From NCBI GenBank assembly GCA_902783365.1, contig CACZQL010000093.1, forward strand, positions 1 to 38,683: a stretch of DNA of 38,683 nt, given 5' to 3'. The DNA comes from an uncultured Bacteroidia bacterium. Lineage in GTDB: Bacteria > Bacteroidota > Bacteroidia > Bacteroidales > F082. The notes beneath the pieces were generated by a model. That model saw only the letters and a program-made list of their open reading frames with translations, was not told where the DNA came from and made no database searches. Both the position numbers and the translations under genes were made by a program. Shown piece after piece: positions 1-8,285 of the stretch. Position 1 is the stretch's first letter. Each line of letters begins with the position of its first letter.

Positions 1-639
1 CTCAGCACTATGTCGGTCAACAACACGCTGCTGGACAACAAAGCCCTCAGCGACCGCATCCTGTTGGAAAGCATCCCCTCAGGCCAGGGCTTCCTCGCCA
101 CGGTCATGGAAGCCATGAAGAAAAACCGATTGCTGGAAATCACCTATAAAGGCTTTTGGAGCGAAAATGAACACACCTTCCCCGTGGCACCCTATTGCGT
201 GAAGTTGTTCCGGCAACGGTGGTACATGGTGGGCAACAGCGTCTATGAAGACAAAATCCGAATCTATTCCTTAGATCGTGTACAAGAAGCCCGACTGTCG
301 GAGGAGACCTTCAAATATCCCAAGAAATTCGACCCAGAGCATTATTTCAAAGGCTGTTTCGGGATCATCCGTGATGAGGATTGCGCCATTGAGACCGTGA
401 AACTGAAAGTGAGCGCCGATCAAGCCAACTATTTGCGCTCCTTACCGCTACACGCTTCGCAAGAAGAAGTGGAACGCAATGATGATTTCAGCATCTTCAC
501 CTTGCGAGTCAGGCCGACTTTCGATTTCCAACAGGAACTCCTTTGGAATGGTGATGCGCTTGAAGTGCTGGAACCGCTGTGGCTGCGGAAGGAAATGGCG
601 GGCAAAGTGAAAGGGATGTGGAACAACTATAAAAAGTGA
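1..639 (+). CDS. WYL-domain transcriptional regulator (5' end outside window)
   Basis: The reading frame is open from base 1, so the N-terminus lies outside the window. The first ATG (base 10) is not a credible start, because the residues before it are in frame and the DNA-binding part is missing. What remains is the ligand-sensing WYL half: the stretch around ITYKGFWS, the RQRWYMVGNS strand and RIYSLDRV match WYL domains of the YafY/DeoR-like class. The C-terminal part, ending in LWLRKEMAGKVKGMWNNY, matches the WCX extension. Family members are usually about 300-340 residues, with an N-terminal winged helix that binds DNA and a WYL fold that binds ligand or nucleic acid, and they often regulate defence or stress genes. 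The next gene follows within a few bases. The family assignment is secure; the target is unknown. Confidence 0.85.
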   Translation, partial: LSTMSVNNTLLDNKALSDRILLESIPSGQGFLATVMEAMKKNRLLEITYKGFWSENEHTFPVAPYCVKLFRQRWYMVGNSVYEDKIRIYSLDRVQEARLSEETFKYPKKFDPEHYFKGCFGIIRDEDCAIETVKLKVSADQANYLRSLPLHASQEEVERNDDFSIFTLRVRPTFDFQQELLWNGDALEVLEPLWLRKEMAGKVKGMWNNYKK

Positions 640-647
640 ATGATAAC

Positions 648-908
648 ATGAAAAAACACTATACCTTCAGTACGGGTGAGACCATCGAGGCCGACCTCGA
701 TGACTTGCGTCGCCTATTGGCAGAGAACCAACAATATCTGGAGAATTATGAAGAAGTTTACAGCTCCCTTGAAGACGATGACTATATAGCCCGCGGCAAC
801 GGCTTCTGCGACCGCAAGTACAGTGACGACTTCATCGAAGGTCAGATGGAGAAATATACCCAACGAGTGAAAGAAATCGAAGGATGGATCAAAAAGCAAT
901 CAACATAA
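648..908 (+). CDS. Small acidic protein of unknown function
   Basis: An 86-residue acidic, probably helical protein. I chose the ATG at 648, whose product begins MKKHYTFSTG, over an in-frame GTG at 636 that overlaps the stop codon of the WYL gene. It has no signal peptide or membrane segment. The beginning (THR-rich beta-like stretch with GETIEADLDDLRRLL) and the C-terminal helix (EGQMEKYTQRVKEIEGWIKK) look like a compact single domain. It lies 8 bases after the WYL gene and is probably cotranscribed with it. I do not recognise a family. Its composition is that of a real gene, and the following gap holds the operator array of the next gene. Confidence 0.6.
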   Translation: MKKHYTFSTGETIEADLDDLRRLLAENQQYLENYEEVYSSLEDDDYIARGNGFCDRKYSDDFIEGQMEKYTQRVKEIEGWIKKQST

Positions 909-1028
909 AATGGAAAGATTTCCGAAAAATACGCTTAAAAATGGAAAAATTTCCAAATTGACCCTGTTGAAAATGGAAAGTTTTCCGTAGTTTTGCCGCA
1001 AAATGGAATTAAAATGGAAAAAAATCCG
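907..1028 (+). promoter_or_regulatory. Four phased inverted repeats (candidate operator array of the Fic gene)
   Basis: Four copies of ATGGAAA-NN-TTTCC lie in 120 bases. GGAAA/TTTCC arms are at 912-923, 943-954 and 975-986, and a decayed copy (GGAAA-AA-AATCC) at 1016-1027 covers the start codon of the Fic gene. There is also a half-site at 1005-1009. The centres are about 31, 32 and 41 bp apart, close to 3, 3 and 4 helical turns, so the sites face the same side of the DNA. The third copy sits between the -33 and -7 promoter elements and the fourth covers the translation start, the layout expected for repression. The gene's own product begins with an AbiEi-like DNA-binding domain, so autoregulation is the natural inference. 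Confidence 0.65.
967..995 (+). promoter_or_regulatory. Promoter of the AbiEi-Fic gene
   Basis: TTG at 967-969, an 18-base spacer and TAGTTTTG at 988-995 fit the Bacteroidota sigma-ABfr consensus. Transcription would start near 1001, only about a dozen bases before the ATG at 1014. The third operator palindrome fills the spacer. Confidence 0.65.
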
Positions 1029-2492
1029 AAGTATAGTGCTGCATTGCCAGAAGTTTTGTTTGCCAATGGCGACAAGAGCTATTCCTATTATTTGTCTGAT
1101 TTGACAAAAAACGGACTGATTAGGCGCATGTTGCCCAAGGTCTATACCTCAAATTTGGTCGCCTCGAACGAAGACATCGTGAGGAGAAATTTGTTTCTTA
1201 TCATAGGCAAGCTTTTCCCGGGTGCAGTAGTCGGCTACCGTTCCGCTTTTGAGATGAAACCCACTCCGTCGGGCGACTTCTTTTTAACCTACAAATACAC
1301 AAAGAAAGTAAAATTGCCTGGCTTGACGGTTCATCTGTTGGAAGGTATGGGAGGACAATCGGAAGACACTCCTTTTGTCAACGGCTTGTTTATTGCCTGT
1401 CCTGAAAGGGCATTTTTGGAAAATATGAAAGCTTCGTATCGGAAAGGTGATAACAGAAAAAGCTTGCCCATCCCCGTAATTGAAGAACGTCTGGAAAAAG
1501 TCATCAGAGTCAACGGAGAAGCAGCCATCAACGCTTTACGTGATAAAGCCAGACTATTATCGGAGCGTTTGAACATGGAAGCAGAGTTTGTCAAACTGGA
1601 CAATATCATTGGAGCATTGCTTTCGACTCGCGACTCAAAAGTCCTCACATTCCCTTTGGCAATGGCCAGGGTGTTTGGAGAACCATACGACCCTCACCGT
1701 TACGAATTGTTCCAAGTGCTGTTTACAGCTTTGAACTCCGAGGTGTTTCCCTCATTCCCAGAAACAAGCCTGACTATTGATGCATACCGCAATTTCGCTT
1801 TTTTTGAAAGCTATTTCTCAAATTACATAGAGGGTACGGAATTTACCATCGAAGATGCGCGACAAATCATTGAATCCAATACTCCGTTGCCTGCTCGAAA
1901 TGAAGACTCTCATGATATGCTGGGTACTTTTGCACTTGTTTCCAATAGGAATGAGATGTCGGTAGTTCCTAATACCTTCGCCGAACTCATCGATTTGCTC
2001 CAAACCCGACACCGAGTCTTGATGTCGGCACGCACAGAAAAGCATCCCGGATATTTCAAGATGCATAATAACCGTGCTGGAAATAGTTATTTTGTTGATT
2101 ATGAACTTGTCAAAGGGACGCTGAAAAAAGGTTTTGATTTTTATTTGGCGTTGCGTTCTCCTTTTGCAAAAGCTGTCTTTATGCTGTTCATAATCAGTGA
2201 AATCCATCCTTTCGACGATGGGAATGGGCGTGTTTCCCGCCTCATGATGAATGCAGAGTTGGCACATGCTGGAGATTGTAAAATCCTTATCCCTACCGTT
2301 TTTCGGACAGATTATTTGGCAGCTTTGCGAAAACTAACCCGTCAAAGCGATCCTTCTGCCTTGATACACGCCCTCAGTCGAGTGCGGTTGTTCAGTTCAC
2401 AACTCCAAACAGATGATTTTGAAACTTTGAAACTTCAACTTGAACACGCCAACGCCTTCTCAGATTCGGAGGAGGATATTCTTAGATTTTAA
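1014..2492 (+). CDS. AbiEi-like DNA-binding domain fused to Fic AMP-transferase
   Basis: A 492-residue protein, started at ATG 1014 because the earlier in-frame TTG (993) lies inside the -7 promoter box. Residues 1-190 resemble the AbiEi antitoxin: a winged-helix start (YYLSDLTKNGLIRRMLPKVY), then FPGAVVGYRSAFEMKP and ACPERAFLENM. The rest is a Fic domain. It has a class II inhibitory motif, SNYIEG (residues 269-274, fitting S/TxxxE/N-G), upstream of the active-site loop HPFDDGNGRVSR (398-409), with catalytic His398 and all phosphate-binding residues intact. Fic enzymes AMPylate target proteins, and the Glu of the inhibitory helix keeps them off by default. The gene is more AT-rich than its neighbours, which suggests transfer. 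The toxin-like function and the autoregulation are inferences. Confidence 0.85.
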   Translation: MEKNPKYSAALPEVLFANGDKSYSYYLSDLTKNGLIRRMLPKVYTSNLVASNEDIVRRNLFLIIGKLFPGAVVGYRSAFEMKPTPSGDFFLTYKYTKKVKLPGLTVHLLEGMGGQSEDTPFVNGLFIACPERAFLENMKASYRKGDNRKSLPIPVIEERLEKVIRVNGEAAINALRDKARLLSERLNMEAEFVKLDNIIGALLSTRDSKVLTFPLAMARVFGEPYDPHRYELFQVLFTALNSEVFPSFPETSLTIDAYRNFAFFESYFSNYIEGTEFTIEDARQIIESNTPLPARNEDSHDMLGTFALVSNRNEMSVVPNTFAELIDLLQTRHRVLMSARTEKHPGYFKMHNNRAGNSYFVDYELVKGTLKKGFDFYLALRSPFAKAVFMLFIISEIHPFDDGNGRVSRLMMNAELAHAGDCKILIPTVFRTDYLAALRKLTRQSDPSALIHALSRVRLFSSQLQTDDFETLKLQLEHANAFSDSEEDILRF

Positions 2493-2512
2493 AACAACTT
2501 ATCCGATAACTT

Positions 2513-3061
2513 ATGAAAATAAATTCCCCTCAAGCCCTTATCCTTTTAAAAGAAGGCAACGCCCGTTTTGTTTCGGGTAATCTTGCACCGAAAGACCATT
2601 ACGCAGAGGACCGTCTGAAACTCAGTTCAGGACAACACCCCTTCGCCGTGGTGCTGTGCTGCTCCGATAGCCGTGTGGCGCCTGAAATATTGTTTGACCA
2701 ACAGCTGGGCGACTTGTTCGTGATCCGCAATGCCGGCAACGTGGTGGACGACGACGTGTTAGGTTCCATCGAATATGCCGTGGAGCATCTCGGGTCGCCG
2801 TTGGTGGTGGTGCTGGGACATTCCAGCTGCGGAGCCGTCACGGCCACTTGTCAGGGAGGAGAACTCCCGGGCCATATTGTGGATATCGCCAAGCGCATCA
2901 GGCCTTCCGTCAGCTCGAATTGCTGCATCGACGACAATGCCCGCCGTCATGCTGAGCACATGGCACAGCTTGTTCGTGAAAATCCTATCGTGGAGCATCT
3001 GAAGGTCACGGTGGTGGGGGCATTTTACAACCTCGCCAGTGGGGTAGTGGAGTGGATGTGA
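2513..3061 (+). CDS. Beta-class carbonic anhydrase
   Basis: A 182-residue cytoplasmic enzyme for CO2 + H2O to bicarbonate + proton. The zinc ligands are visible: Cys50 and Asp52 in CCSDSR, then His103 and Cys106 in LGHSSCGAV. The Asp/Arg dyad (Asp52, Arg54) and the RNAGNVV strand typical of the beta class are also present. The length is at the short end of the family, and it ends in the usual VVGAFYNLASGVVEWM strand. It starts 20 bases after the Fic gene and is followed 19 bases later by the exonuclease. No separate promoter is clear, so readthrough from upstream is possible. Nothing ties it functionally to either neighbour. Confidence 0.93.
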   Translation: MKINSPQALILLKEGNARFVSGNLAPKDHYAEDRLKLSSGQHPFAVVLCCSDSRVAPEILFDQQLGDLFVIRNAGNVVDDDVLGSIEYAVEHLGSPLVVVLGHSSCGAVTATCQGGELPGHIVDIAKRIRPSVSSNCCIDDNARRHAEHMAQLVRENPIVEHLKVTVVGAFYNLASGVVEWM

Positions 3062-3080
3062 CTACAATAAATGGATCATA

Positions 3081-3575
3081 ATGAAGGACTTCGCTGCCAT
3101 AGACTTCGAGACCGCCAACAACGAGCGCACCAGCGTGTGCAGCGTCGGCGTGGTCATCGTCAAAAATAACGAGTTCGTGGATTCGTTTTATTCGTTGATT
3201 CAGCCGGAACCGAACTACTATTTGTTTTGGAATACGATGGTGCATGGCATCACCCAAGCCGACACCGAGGATGCCCCGGTCTTTCCCGACGTGTGGCGGA
3301 AAATCGAGCCCTTGATTCAGGGACTGCCTCTGGTGGCCCATAACAGCCCTTTCGACCAAGGTTGCCTGAAAGCCGTGATGCGTTGCTACCAGATGGATTA
3401 CCCTGACTATCAGTTCTATTGCACTTGCCGAGCCTCACGAAAACACTTCGGAAAGCAATTGCCCAACCATCAGCTTCATACCGTGGCCGCAGCCTGCGGA
3501 TTCGACCTGGTCAATCACCATAACGCCCTCGCCGACGCCGAAGCCTGCGCCTGGATTGCAAGAGAAATCTTATAA
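3081..3575 (+). CDS. DEDDh 3'-5' exonuclease (DnaQ/epsilon-like)
   Basis: A 164-residue single-domain exonuclease of the DnaQ superfamily. The four acidic metal ligands and the general-base His are present: Asp8 and Glu10 in AIDFET, Asp92 in HNSPFD, and His147 with Asp152 in HNALADAEA. It carries no polymerase-binding extension, no UvrC-like nuclease and no BRCT domain. It is therefore more likely a stand-alone housekeeping exonuclease or nucleic-acid trimming enzyme than the replicative epsilon subunit itself. It lies 19 bases after the carbonic anhydrase and ends about 30 bases before the antiporter promoter. The fold and chemistry are confident; the physiological substrate is not. Confidence 0.88.
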   Translation: MKDFAAIDFETANNERTSVCSVGVVIVKNNEFVDSFYSLIQPEPNYYLFWNTMVHGITQADTEDAPVFPDVWRKIEPLIQGLPLVAHNSPFDQGCLKAVMRCYQMDYPDYQFYCTCRASRKHFGKQLPNHQLHTVAAACGFDLVNHHNALADAEACAWIAREIL

Positions 3576-3609
3576 ATTTTTGTGATGCCTTTTGAAAGGG
3601 TGTTTTTTG

Positions 3610-3617
3610 TAATTTTG
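3610..3617 (+). promoter_or_regulatory. -7 promoter element of antiporter 1
   Basis: TAATTTTG fits TAnnTTTG and lies 22 bases before the ATG at 3640. A -33 TTG at an ideal distance is not evident. A short CCTTT/AAAGG stem with a T-rich tail just upstream (3588-3608) may be a weak terminator for the exonuclease gene. Confidence 0.6.
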
Positions 3618-3639
3618 CACCCTTAAAACGATTATCATT

Positions 3640-5904
3640 ATGTCCGAACTTCCCGCATTATTCTCCGACCTTGCTTTGATACTGGTTACTGCCGGCGTTA
3701 CTACAGTCATTTTCAAGTGGTTGAAACAACCACTTGTGTTGGGTTATATCATCGCTGGCCTGCTTATTGGACCTTATTTCCCCTGGTTCCCGGTCGTCAA
3801 CGACCACGAAAGCGTGGAGACGTGGAGCGAGATTGGCATGGTGTTCCTGCTCTTCGCCATCGGACTGGAGTTCAGCTTCAAGAAACTCAAAAAACAAGCG
3901 GGTACCGTAGGCATCACCGCCTTGACGGAACTGGTCTCCATGTGTATCATCGGATTTCTCCTCGGAAAAGTCTTGGGCTGGACTTCCATGGACAGCATCT
4001 TCCTCGGTGCCATGCTCTCCATGTCGTCCACCACCATCATCGCCAAGGCATTCGAGGACCTGAAGATGAAAGGGGAGAAGTTCACCAACAGCGTCATCGG
4101 GGTGCTCGTCGTGGAGGACCTTGCCGCCATCCTGATGATGGTGATTCTCTCAACCTTGTCGGTGAGCACTGCATTGGATGGTAAAGAGTTGATGTTCAGT
4201 GTGCTAAAACTGCTCTTTTTCCTGCTCGTTTGGTATGTGGGTGGCGTGTTCCTTATCCCGACCATCCTGAAATGGTCGCGGAAGTTCATGTCGGAAGAGA
4301 CGTTGACCGTGTTCGCGGTGGGTTTGTGCTTCTTTATGGTGTGGCTTGCCAATACCGCGGGCTTCTCCTCGGCACTCGGCGCCTTCATCATGGGTTCCAT
4401 CTTGGCGGAGACTCTTGAAGCGGAGATGATCCATAAACTTACCACCCCCATCAAGAACTTGTTCGGCGCGGTTTTCTTCGTGTCGGTAGGTATGTTGGTC
4501 AATCCCTCCATCCTGGTGCAATATTGGTGGCAGATTTTGGTCATCACGGTCGTTGTGGTGCTGCTGAAGTCGTTCAGTTCCGGCGTGGGCATGTTGCTCT
4601 CGGGCAATAACCTCCGGAACTCCATCAGGGGCGGTCTATGCTTCGGACAGATTGGCGAGTTCTCTTTCATCATCGCCACCGTGGGTATGAGCTTTGGCGT
4701 CATCGACGACTTCCTTTATCCCATCATCGTCTCGGTGTCCATCATCACCACCTTCCTCACCCCCTACATGATCAAGGGCGGTGAACCGTTGTATCAATGG
4801 GTTGAGCGCAAAGTGCCGCAGCGATGGACGGAGTTTTTCAACAGCAAGGAAAAGAACATCAAAGGCAAGAACGGGAAGCACGTCACAATGAAGACCTTCC
4901 TCATCGGGCAACTACAGAAAACCGTGATCTATGCCGCCATCATTTTGGCATTGACGCTGGTATGTTTCTCCATCTTCACCCCCTGGGGAAACAACAACGG
5001 CAAGCCCTATGTCAACATCGTCTCCCTCATCCTCAGCTTGGCGGTGGCCGCGCCTTTCCTGTGGGCCATCGGCTTCAAACGCGATTTTGACCAGGGGACA
5101 GATCAGATGCTCAAGTCCAATAAGATAAACCACAAGATCGTACAGGCTCTTTATACGATACGTTTTTTAATCGCTTGGTTCTTTGCATCCTACATTTTCA
5201 GGCATTTCCTCAACAACAAGTTCTGGAATGGCATCGGCATTCAAATGAACGACATTGTCATGGCCATTGTGGCTAGCCTTGCCTTTCTGCTGGTGTTGAG
5301 GACCCTCAGCCCCGCCATGCGTTGGTATGAACGGCTTGAACGCAACTTCCAGGAAAATTTCAACAAGCGTCAGGAACAGTTCTCGTTTGTCGTCCCCGAG
5401 TTGCTGCAAGAGAATTTCAGTATGGAGAAAATGGTGTTGAGCCCCAAGAGCCCGTATGTGGGTAAGAGCATGAAGGAGACGGACTTCCGCTCCGCCTACA
5501 ATGTCAGTGTGGTTTGTGTGGAACGCGTCAATGAGGTGATTGACTTGCCTCGACGAAACATGATGCTGTATCCTATGGACGAAGTGACTTTTGTGGGTAC
5601 CGAGGAACATCTTGCCCAACTTAGGTCCAAAATGGAGGTCGAGGATGAAGTGCTGGTCAAGGAAAGGCCGCGGAGTGATGTGGACATCCACCCGTTGACG
5701 TTGGACGGCAAGAACAGCCTGGTGGGATTGTCCTTGCGTGAATCCGACCTCAGAAATCGCTTTAACGTCATGGTGATCTCCGTGGAACGCCAAGATGAGT
5801 TCATCCTTAACCCCTCCGCCGACATCGTTTTCCAGGAGCACGACACCATTTGGTTCATCGCTTCGAAAAGCCATACCAAAGAATTGCTGGAGGCGGTTTG
5901 CTAG
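3640..5904 (+). CDS. CPA2-family cation:proton antiporter with two RCK_C domains (copy 1)
   Basis: A 754-residue inner-membrane protein. Residues 1-390 form the KefB-like Na+/H+-exchanger fold, with GYIIAGLLIGP, the GLEFSFKKLKK segment, the ion-binding VVEDLAA motif (Asp160) and GQIGEFSF. Four extra hydrophobic segments follow (about residues 425-580). The cytoplasmic tail has two RCK_C/TrkA-C domains, at about 605-680 and 690-754, each with the VGxSLxExDxRxxxNV pattern. No NAD-binding RCK_N domain is visible, so control is probably by a small ligand on RCK_C and not by NAD or glutathione as in KefC. The likely role is K+ or Na+ efflux against protons for pH and osmotic control. It has its own promoter, and a close paralogue follows directly. 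Confidence 0.9.
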   Translation: MSELPALFSDLALILVTAGVTTVIFKWLKQPLVLGYIIAGLLIGPYFPWFPVVNDHESVETWSEIGMVFLLFAIGLEFSFKKLKKQAGTVGITALTELVSMCIIGFLLGKVLGWTSMDSIFLGAMLSMSSTTIIAKAFEDLKMKGEKFTNSVIGVLVVEDLAAILMMVILSTLSVSTALDGKELMFSVLKLLFFLLVWYVGGVFLIPTILKWSRKFMSEETLTVFAVGLCFFMVWLANTAGFSSALGAFIMGSILAETLEAEMIHKLTTPIKNLFGAVFFVSVGMLVNPSILVQYWWQILVITVVVVLLKSFSSGVGMLLSGNNLRNSIRGGLCFGQIGEFSFIIATVGMSFGVIDDFLYPIIVSVSIITTFLTPYMIKGGEPLYQWVERKVPQRWTEFFNSKEKNIKGKNGKHVTMKTFLIGQLQKTVIYAAIILALTLVCFSIFTPWGNNNGKPYVNIVSLILSLAVAAPFLWAIGFKRDFDQGTDQMLKSNKINHKIVQALYTIRFLIAWFFASYIFRHFLNNKFWNGIGIQMNDIVMAIVASLAFLLVLRTLSPAMRWYERLERNFQENFNKRQEQFSFVVPELLQENFSMEKMVLSPKSPYVGKSMKETDFRSAYNVSVVCVERVNEVIDLPRRNMMLYPMDEVTFVGTEEHLAQLRSKMEVEDEVLVKERPRSDVDIHPLTLDGKNSLVGLSLRESDLRNRFNVMVISVERQDEFILNPSADIVFQEHDTIWFIASKSHTKELLEAVC

Positions 5905-5912
5905 TTTTTTTC

Positions 5913-5939
5913 GACAATGCCTGTGCATTGTCTCGTTTT
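5913..5939 (+). terminator. Terminator between the two antiporter genes
   Basis: A perfect 8-bp stem (GACAATGC / GCATTGTC, 5913-5920 with 5925-5932) with a CTGT loop, followed by TCGTTTTT, 9 bases after the stop codon. It separates the two paralogues into two transcription units. Confidence 0.7.
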
Positions 5940-5945
5940 TGTTAG

Positions 5946-5953
5946 TAACTTTG
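5946..5953 (+). promoter_or_regulatory. -7 promoter element of antiporter 2
   Basis: TAACTTTG fits TAnnTTTG and lies 19 bases before the ATG at 5973. Together with the terminator just upstream, it shows that the second antiporter can be expressed independently of the first. Confidence 0.6.
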
Positions 5954-5972
5954 CAAGTTAAACCGTATTATT

Positions 5973-8234
5973 ATGTCCGAACTACCCGCCTTATTTTCCG
6001 ATCTAGCCTTGATACTGGTTACCGCCGGTATCACCACGGTGATTTTCAAATGGTTGAAGCAGCCCGTTGTGCTGGGCTATATCATTGCAGGTTTCCTTAT
6101 CGGTCCCAACTTTGAGTGGTTTCCTGTCATCAAGGACCACACCAGCGTGGAGACCTGGAGCGAAATCGGTATGGTGTTCATGCTCTTCGGTATCGGCTTG
6201 GAGTTCAGTTTCAAGAAGTTGAAGAAAGTGGGAGGGACGGTCGGCATCACCGCGCTCACCGAATTGGTGACGATGTGCGTGGTGGGATTCCTGCTCGGAA
6301 AGTTGCTCGGCTGGTCACAAATGGACTGCATCTTCCTCGGAGCCATGCTCTCCATCTCTTCCACAACCATCATTGCCAAAGCTTTCGACGACATGAAACT
6401 GCATCGTGAGAAGTTCAGCGGTAACGTGATCGGCGAGCTGGTGGTGGAGGACCTTGAGGCGGTGTTGCTTCTGGTGATTTTGTCCACGCTAGCGGTGAGT
6501 AAGACCTTCGATGGCATGCAGCTGCTCACCTCCATGCTGAAGCTGGCCTTCTTTCTCGTGGTGTGGTTTTTCGGCGGCATCTTCCTGGTACCCACGGTGT
6601 TGAGATGGGCGCGCAAGTTCATGTCGGAGGAGACCCTCACCGTGTTTTCAGTGGGGTTGTGCTTCATGATGGTGGTGCTGGCCAACATCGCGGGTTATTC
6701 GTCCGCCTTGGGCGCTTTCATCATGGGCTCTATCCTTGCCGAGACTTTGGAGGCGGAAGCAATCCATAAACTCACCACTCCCATTAAGAACCTCTTCGGA
6801 GCCATCTTCTTCGTGTCGGTGGGTATGATGGTGGATCCCGGAATCCTGGTGAATTATTGGTGGCAGATTCTGGTTATTACTATCGTATTGCTGATTTTCA
6901 AGCCATTAAGCAATGTGGTGGGACGTTCAATGGCCGGACTCGATTTGAGGCAGTCTCTTCAGGGAGGTATGTGTTTCTGCCAGATCGGAGAGTTCTCCTT
7001 CATCATCGCCACCCTCGGTCTCAGCTACGGCGTTATCGACGAGTTCCTTTATCCCATCATTGTTTCAGTGTCTATCATCACAACCTTCCTCACACCTTAT
7101 TCCATTAAATCGGCCACGCCAATGTATCATTGGTTGGAGCGGCGCATCCCTCATCGTTTGAAAGAACGGTTCGCCAACAAGGAGACGGGGCTCAGGGTGA
7201 GGAGCGGCAAGCAGGTTACCATGGCCGGTTTCTTCCTGAGGCAGTTGAAGAATATCGTGATCTATTTGGCCATCATCATTGCCATGATGTTCATTGGCTT
7301 CTTTATCTGTACCTTCGTCATGCGCTATGTCCCAACGCCTTGGAACTCCGCCATCAGCGTGGTGATTTCCCTGACACTGCTCTCGCCATTCCTTTGGGCC
7401 ATGGGCTTCAAGCATACTTTGGCCAACACAACCAAGAAACTCATGGAGGTCAACAGATTCAACAAAACGGTGATTCTCACGGTATTTATCCTGCGTTTTG
7501 TGGTGGTGCTGCTGGTGTCCTACAGCGTGTTGCGTCATTTCTTCACCGCTCAGTTCTGGGCGGTGCTGCACATCCACGCCCCTTTGTATAAATGGATTAA
7601 CTTTGGTTTTGCCGTGGTGTTTGCCTTGATGCTTCGAGTTCTGAGCCCGGCCATGCGGTTCTACAAACGTATCGAGGACCGGTTCATGGACAACCTCAAC
7701 AAAAGGCAGTCGGTGCAGGTGTTCGCCATCCCTGAAATCCTTCAGGAGAATTGTCATCTGCAAAAGATGACCCTCAGCCCCGACAGTGTTTATTCGGGGA
7801 AACTCATCAAGGACACCGATTTCCGCGACAACTACAACGTGAGCGTGGTGAGCATCGAGCGGGGAAAGCAGCTCTACGAGTTGCCCAAATCGGACTTCCA
7901 GCTGTTTCCTTACGATAAAATCACTTTTGTTGGCCATGAGGACCATCTGCGTCTGTTGGAGGGCAAGGTGGAAGTCTTTGATGAACAGTTGGTCCGTGAG
8001 CATGAGGATAGTGAGGTGGAAATGTATAAGGTAGAAGTGAAGAAAAACAGTCCTTTTGTCGGGGTCGCCTTGATGGACTCCGGCTTGGCCGACCGCTACG
8101 AAGCCATGGTAATCGCCATCGAACGCGATGGACAGTTTATCTTGAATCCCTCCGCCAAAATCACCTTCCAACCGAAAGACCTGGTGTGGTTCGTCGCACA
8201 AAAATCCAAAGCAATGGCGTTAGTTAATAGTTAG
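5973..8234 (+). CDS. CPA2-family cation:proton antiporter with two RCK_C domains (copy 2)
   Basis: A 753-residue paralogue of the preceding gene with the same architecture: exchanger domain, four extra membrane segments and two RCK_C domains. The first 45 residues are almost identical, down to the shared MSELPALFSDLALILVTAG start, and the membrane half is clearly more conserved than the middle segments and tail. The ion-binding motif reads VVEDLEA, with an extra Glu after Asp-Leu where copy 1 has VVEDLAA; this could alter ion choice or pH response. CQIGEFSF is conserved. Local tandem duplication followed by divergence explains the pair. Its last codons and its stop codon lie within a 7-bp repeat array that runs to the start of topB. 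Confidence 0.9.
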   Translation: MSELPALFSDLALILVTAGITTVIFKWLKQPVVLGYIIAGFLIGPNFEWFPVIKDHTSVETWSEIGMVFMLFGIGLEFSFKKLKKVGGTVGITALTELVTMCVVGFLLGKLLGWSQMDCIFLGAMLSISSTTIIAKAFDDMKLHREKFSGNVIGELVVEDLEAVLLLVILSTLAVSKTFDGMQLLTSMLKLAFFLVVWFFGGIFLVPTVLRWARKFMSEETLTVFSVGLCFMMVVLANIAGYSSALGAFIMGSILAETLEAEAIHKLTTPIKNLFGAIFFVSVGMMVDPGILVNYWWQILVITIVLLIFKPLSNVVGRSMAGLDLRQSLQGGMCFCQIGEFSFIIATLGLSYGVIDEFLYPIIVSVSIITTFLTPYSIKSATPMYHWLERRIPHRLKERFANKETGLRVRSGKQVTMAGFFLRQLKNIVIYLAIIIAMMFIGFFICTFVMRYVPTPWNSAISVVISLTLLSPFLWAMGFKHTLANTTKKLMEVNRFNKTVILTVFILRFVVVLLVSYSVLRHFFTAQFWAVLHIHAPLYKWINFGFAVVFALMLRVLSPAMRFYKRIEDRFMDNLNKRQSVQVFAIPEILQENCHLQKMTLSPDSVYSGKLIKDTDFRDNYNVSVVSIERGKQLYELPKSDFQLFPYDKITFVGHEDHLRLLEGKVEVFDEQLVREHEDSEVEMYKVEVKKNSPFVGVALMDSGLADRYEAMVIAIERDGQFILNPSAKITFQPKDLVWFVAQKSKAMALVNS

Positions 8235-8285
8235 CAGTTTGCAGTTTGCAGTTTTCAGTTTACAGTTAGCAGTTTTCCATTTCCA
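8223..8285 (+). repeat. Period-7 tandem array, consensus GTTTGCA
   Basis: Nine consecutive 7-base units, each beginning GTT or ATT, run from the last codons of antiporter 2, through its stop codon (8232-8234), to the base before the ATG of topB at 8286. Units differ by one to three bases, but the 7-base register never slips. It fills the whole intergenic gap and leaves no visible promoter or ribosome-binding site. Confidence 0.85.

Noticed and set aside
1-2492. WYL gene, small gene and Fic gene as one toxin-antitoxin operon
   Set aside because: The Fic gene has its own promoter and operators, and the Fic protein already carries an internal inhibitory motif and DNA-binding domain; nothing ties the WYL gene to it beyond proximity.
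3588-3608. CCTTT/AAAGG stem before the first antiporter promoter as a terminator
   Set aside because: The stem is only 5 A/T-rich pairs with a 2-base loop, so I mention it only as a weak possibility.
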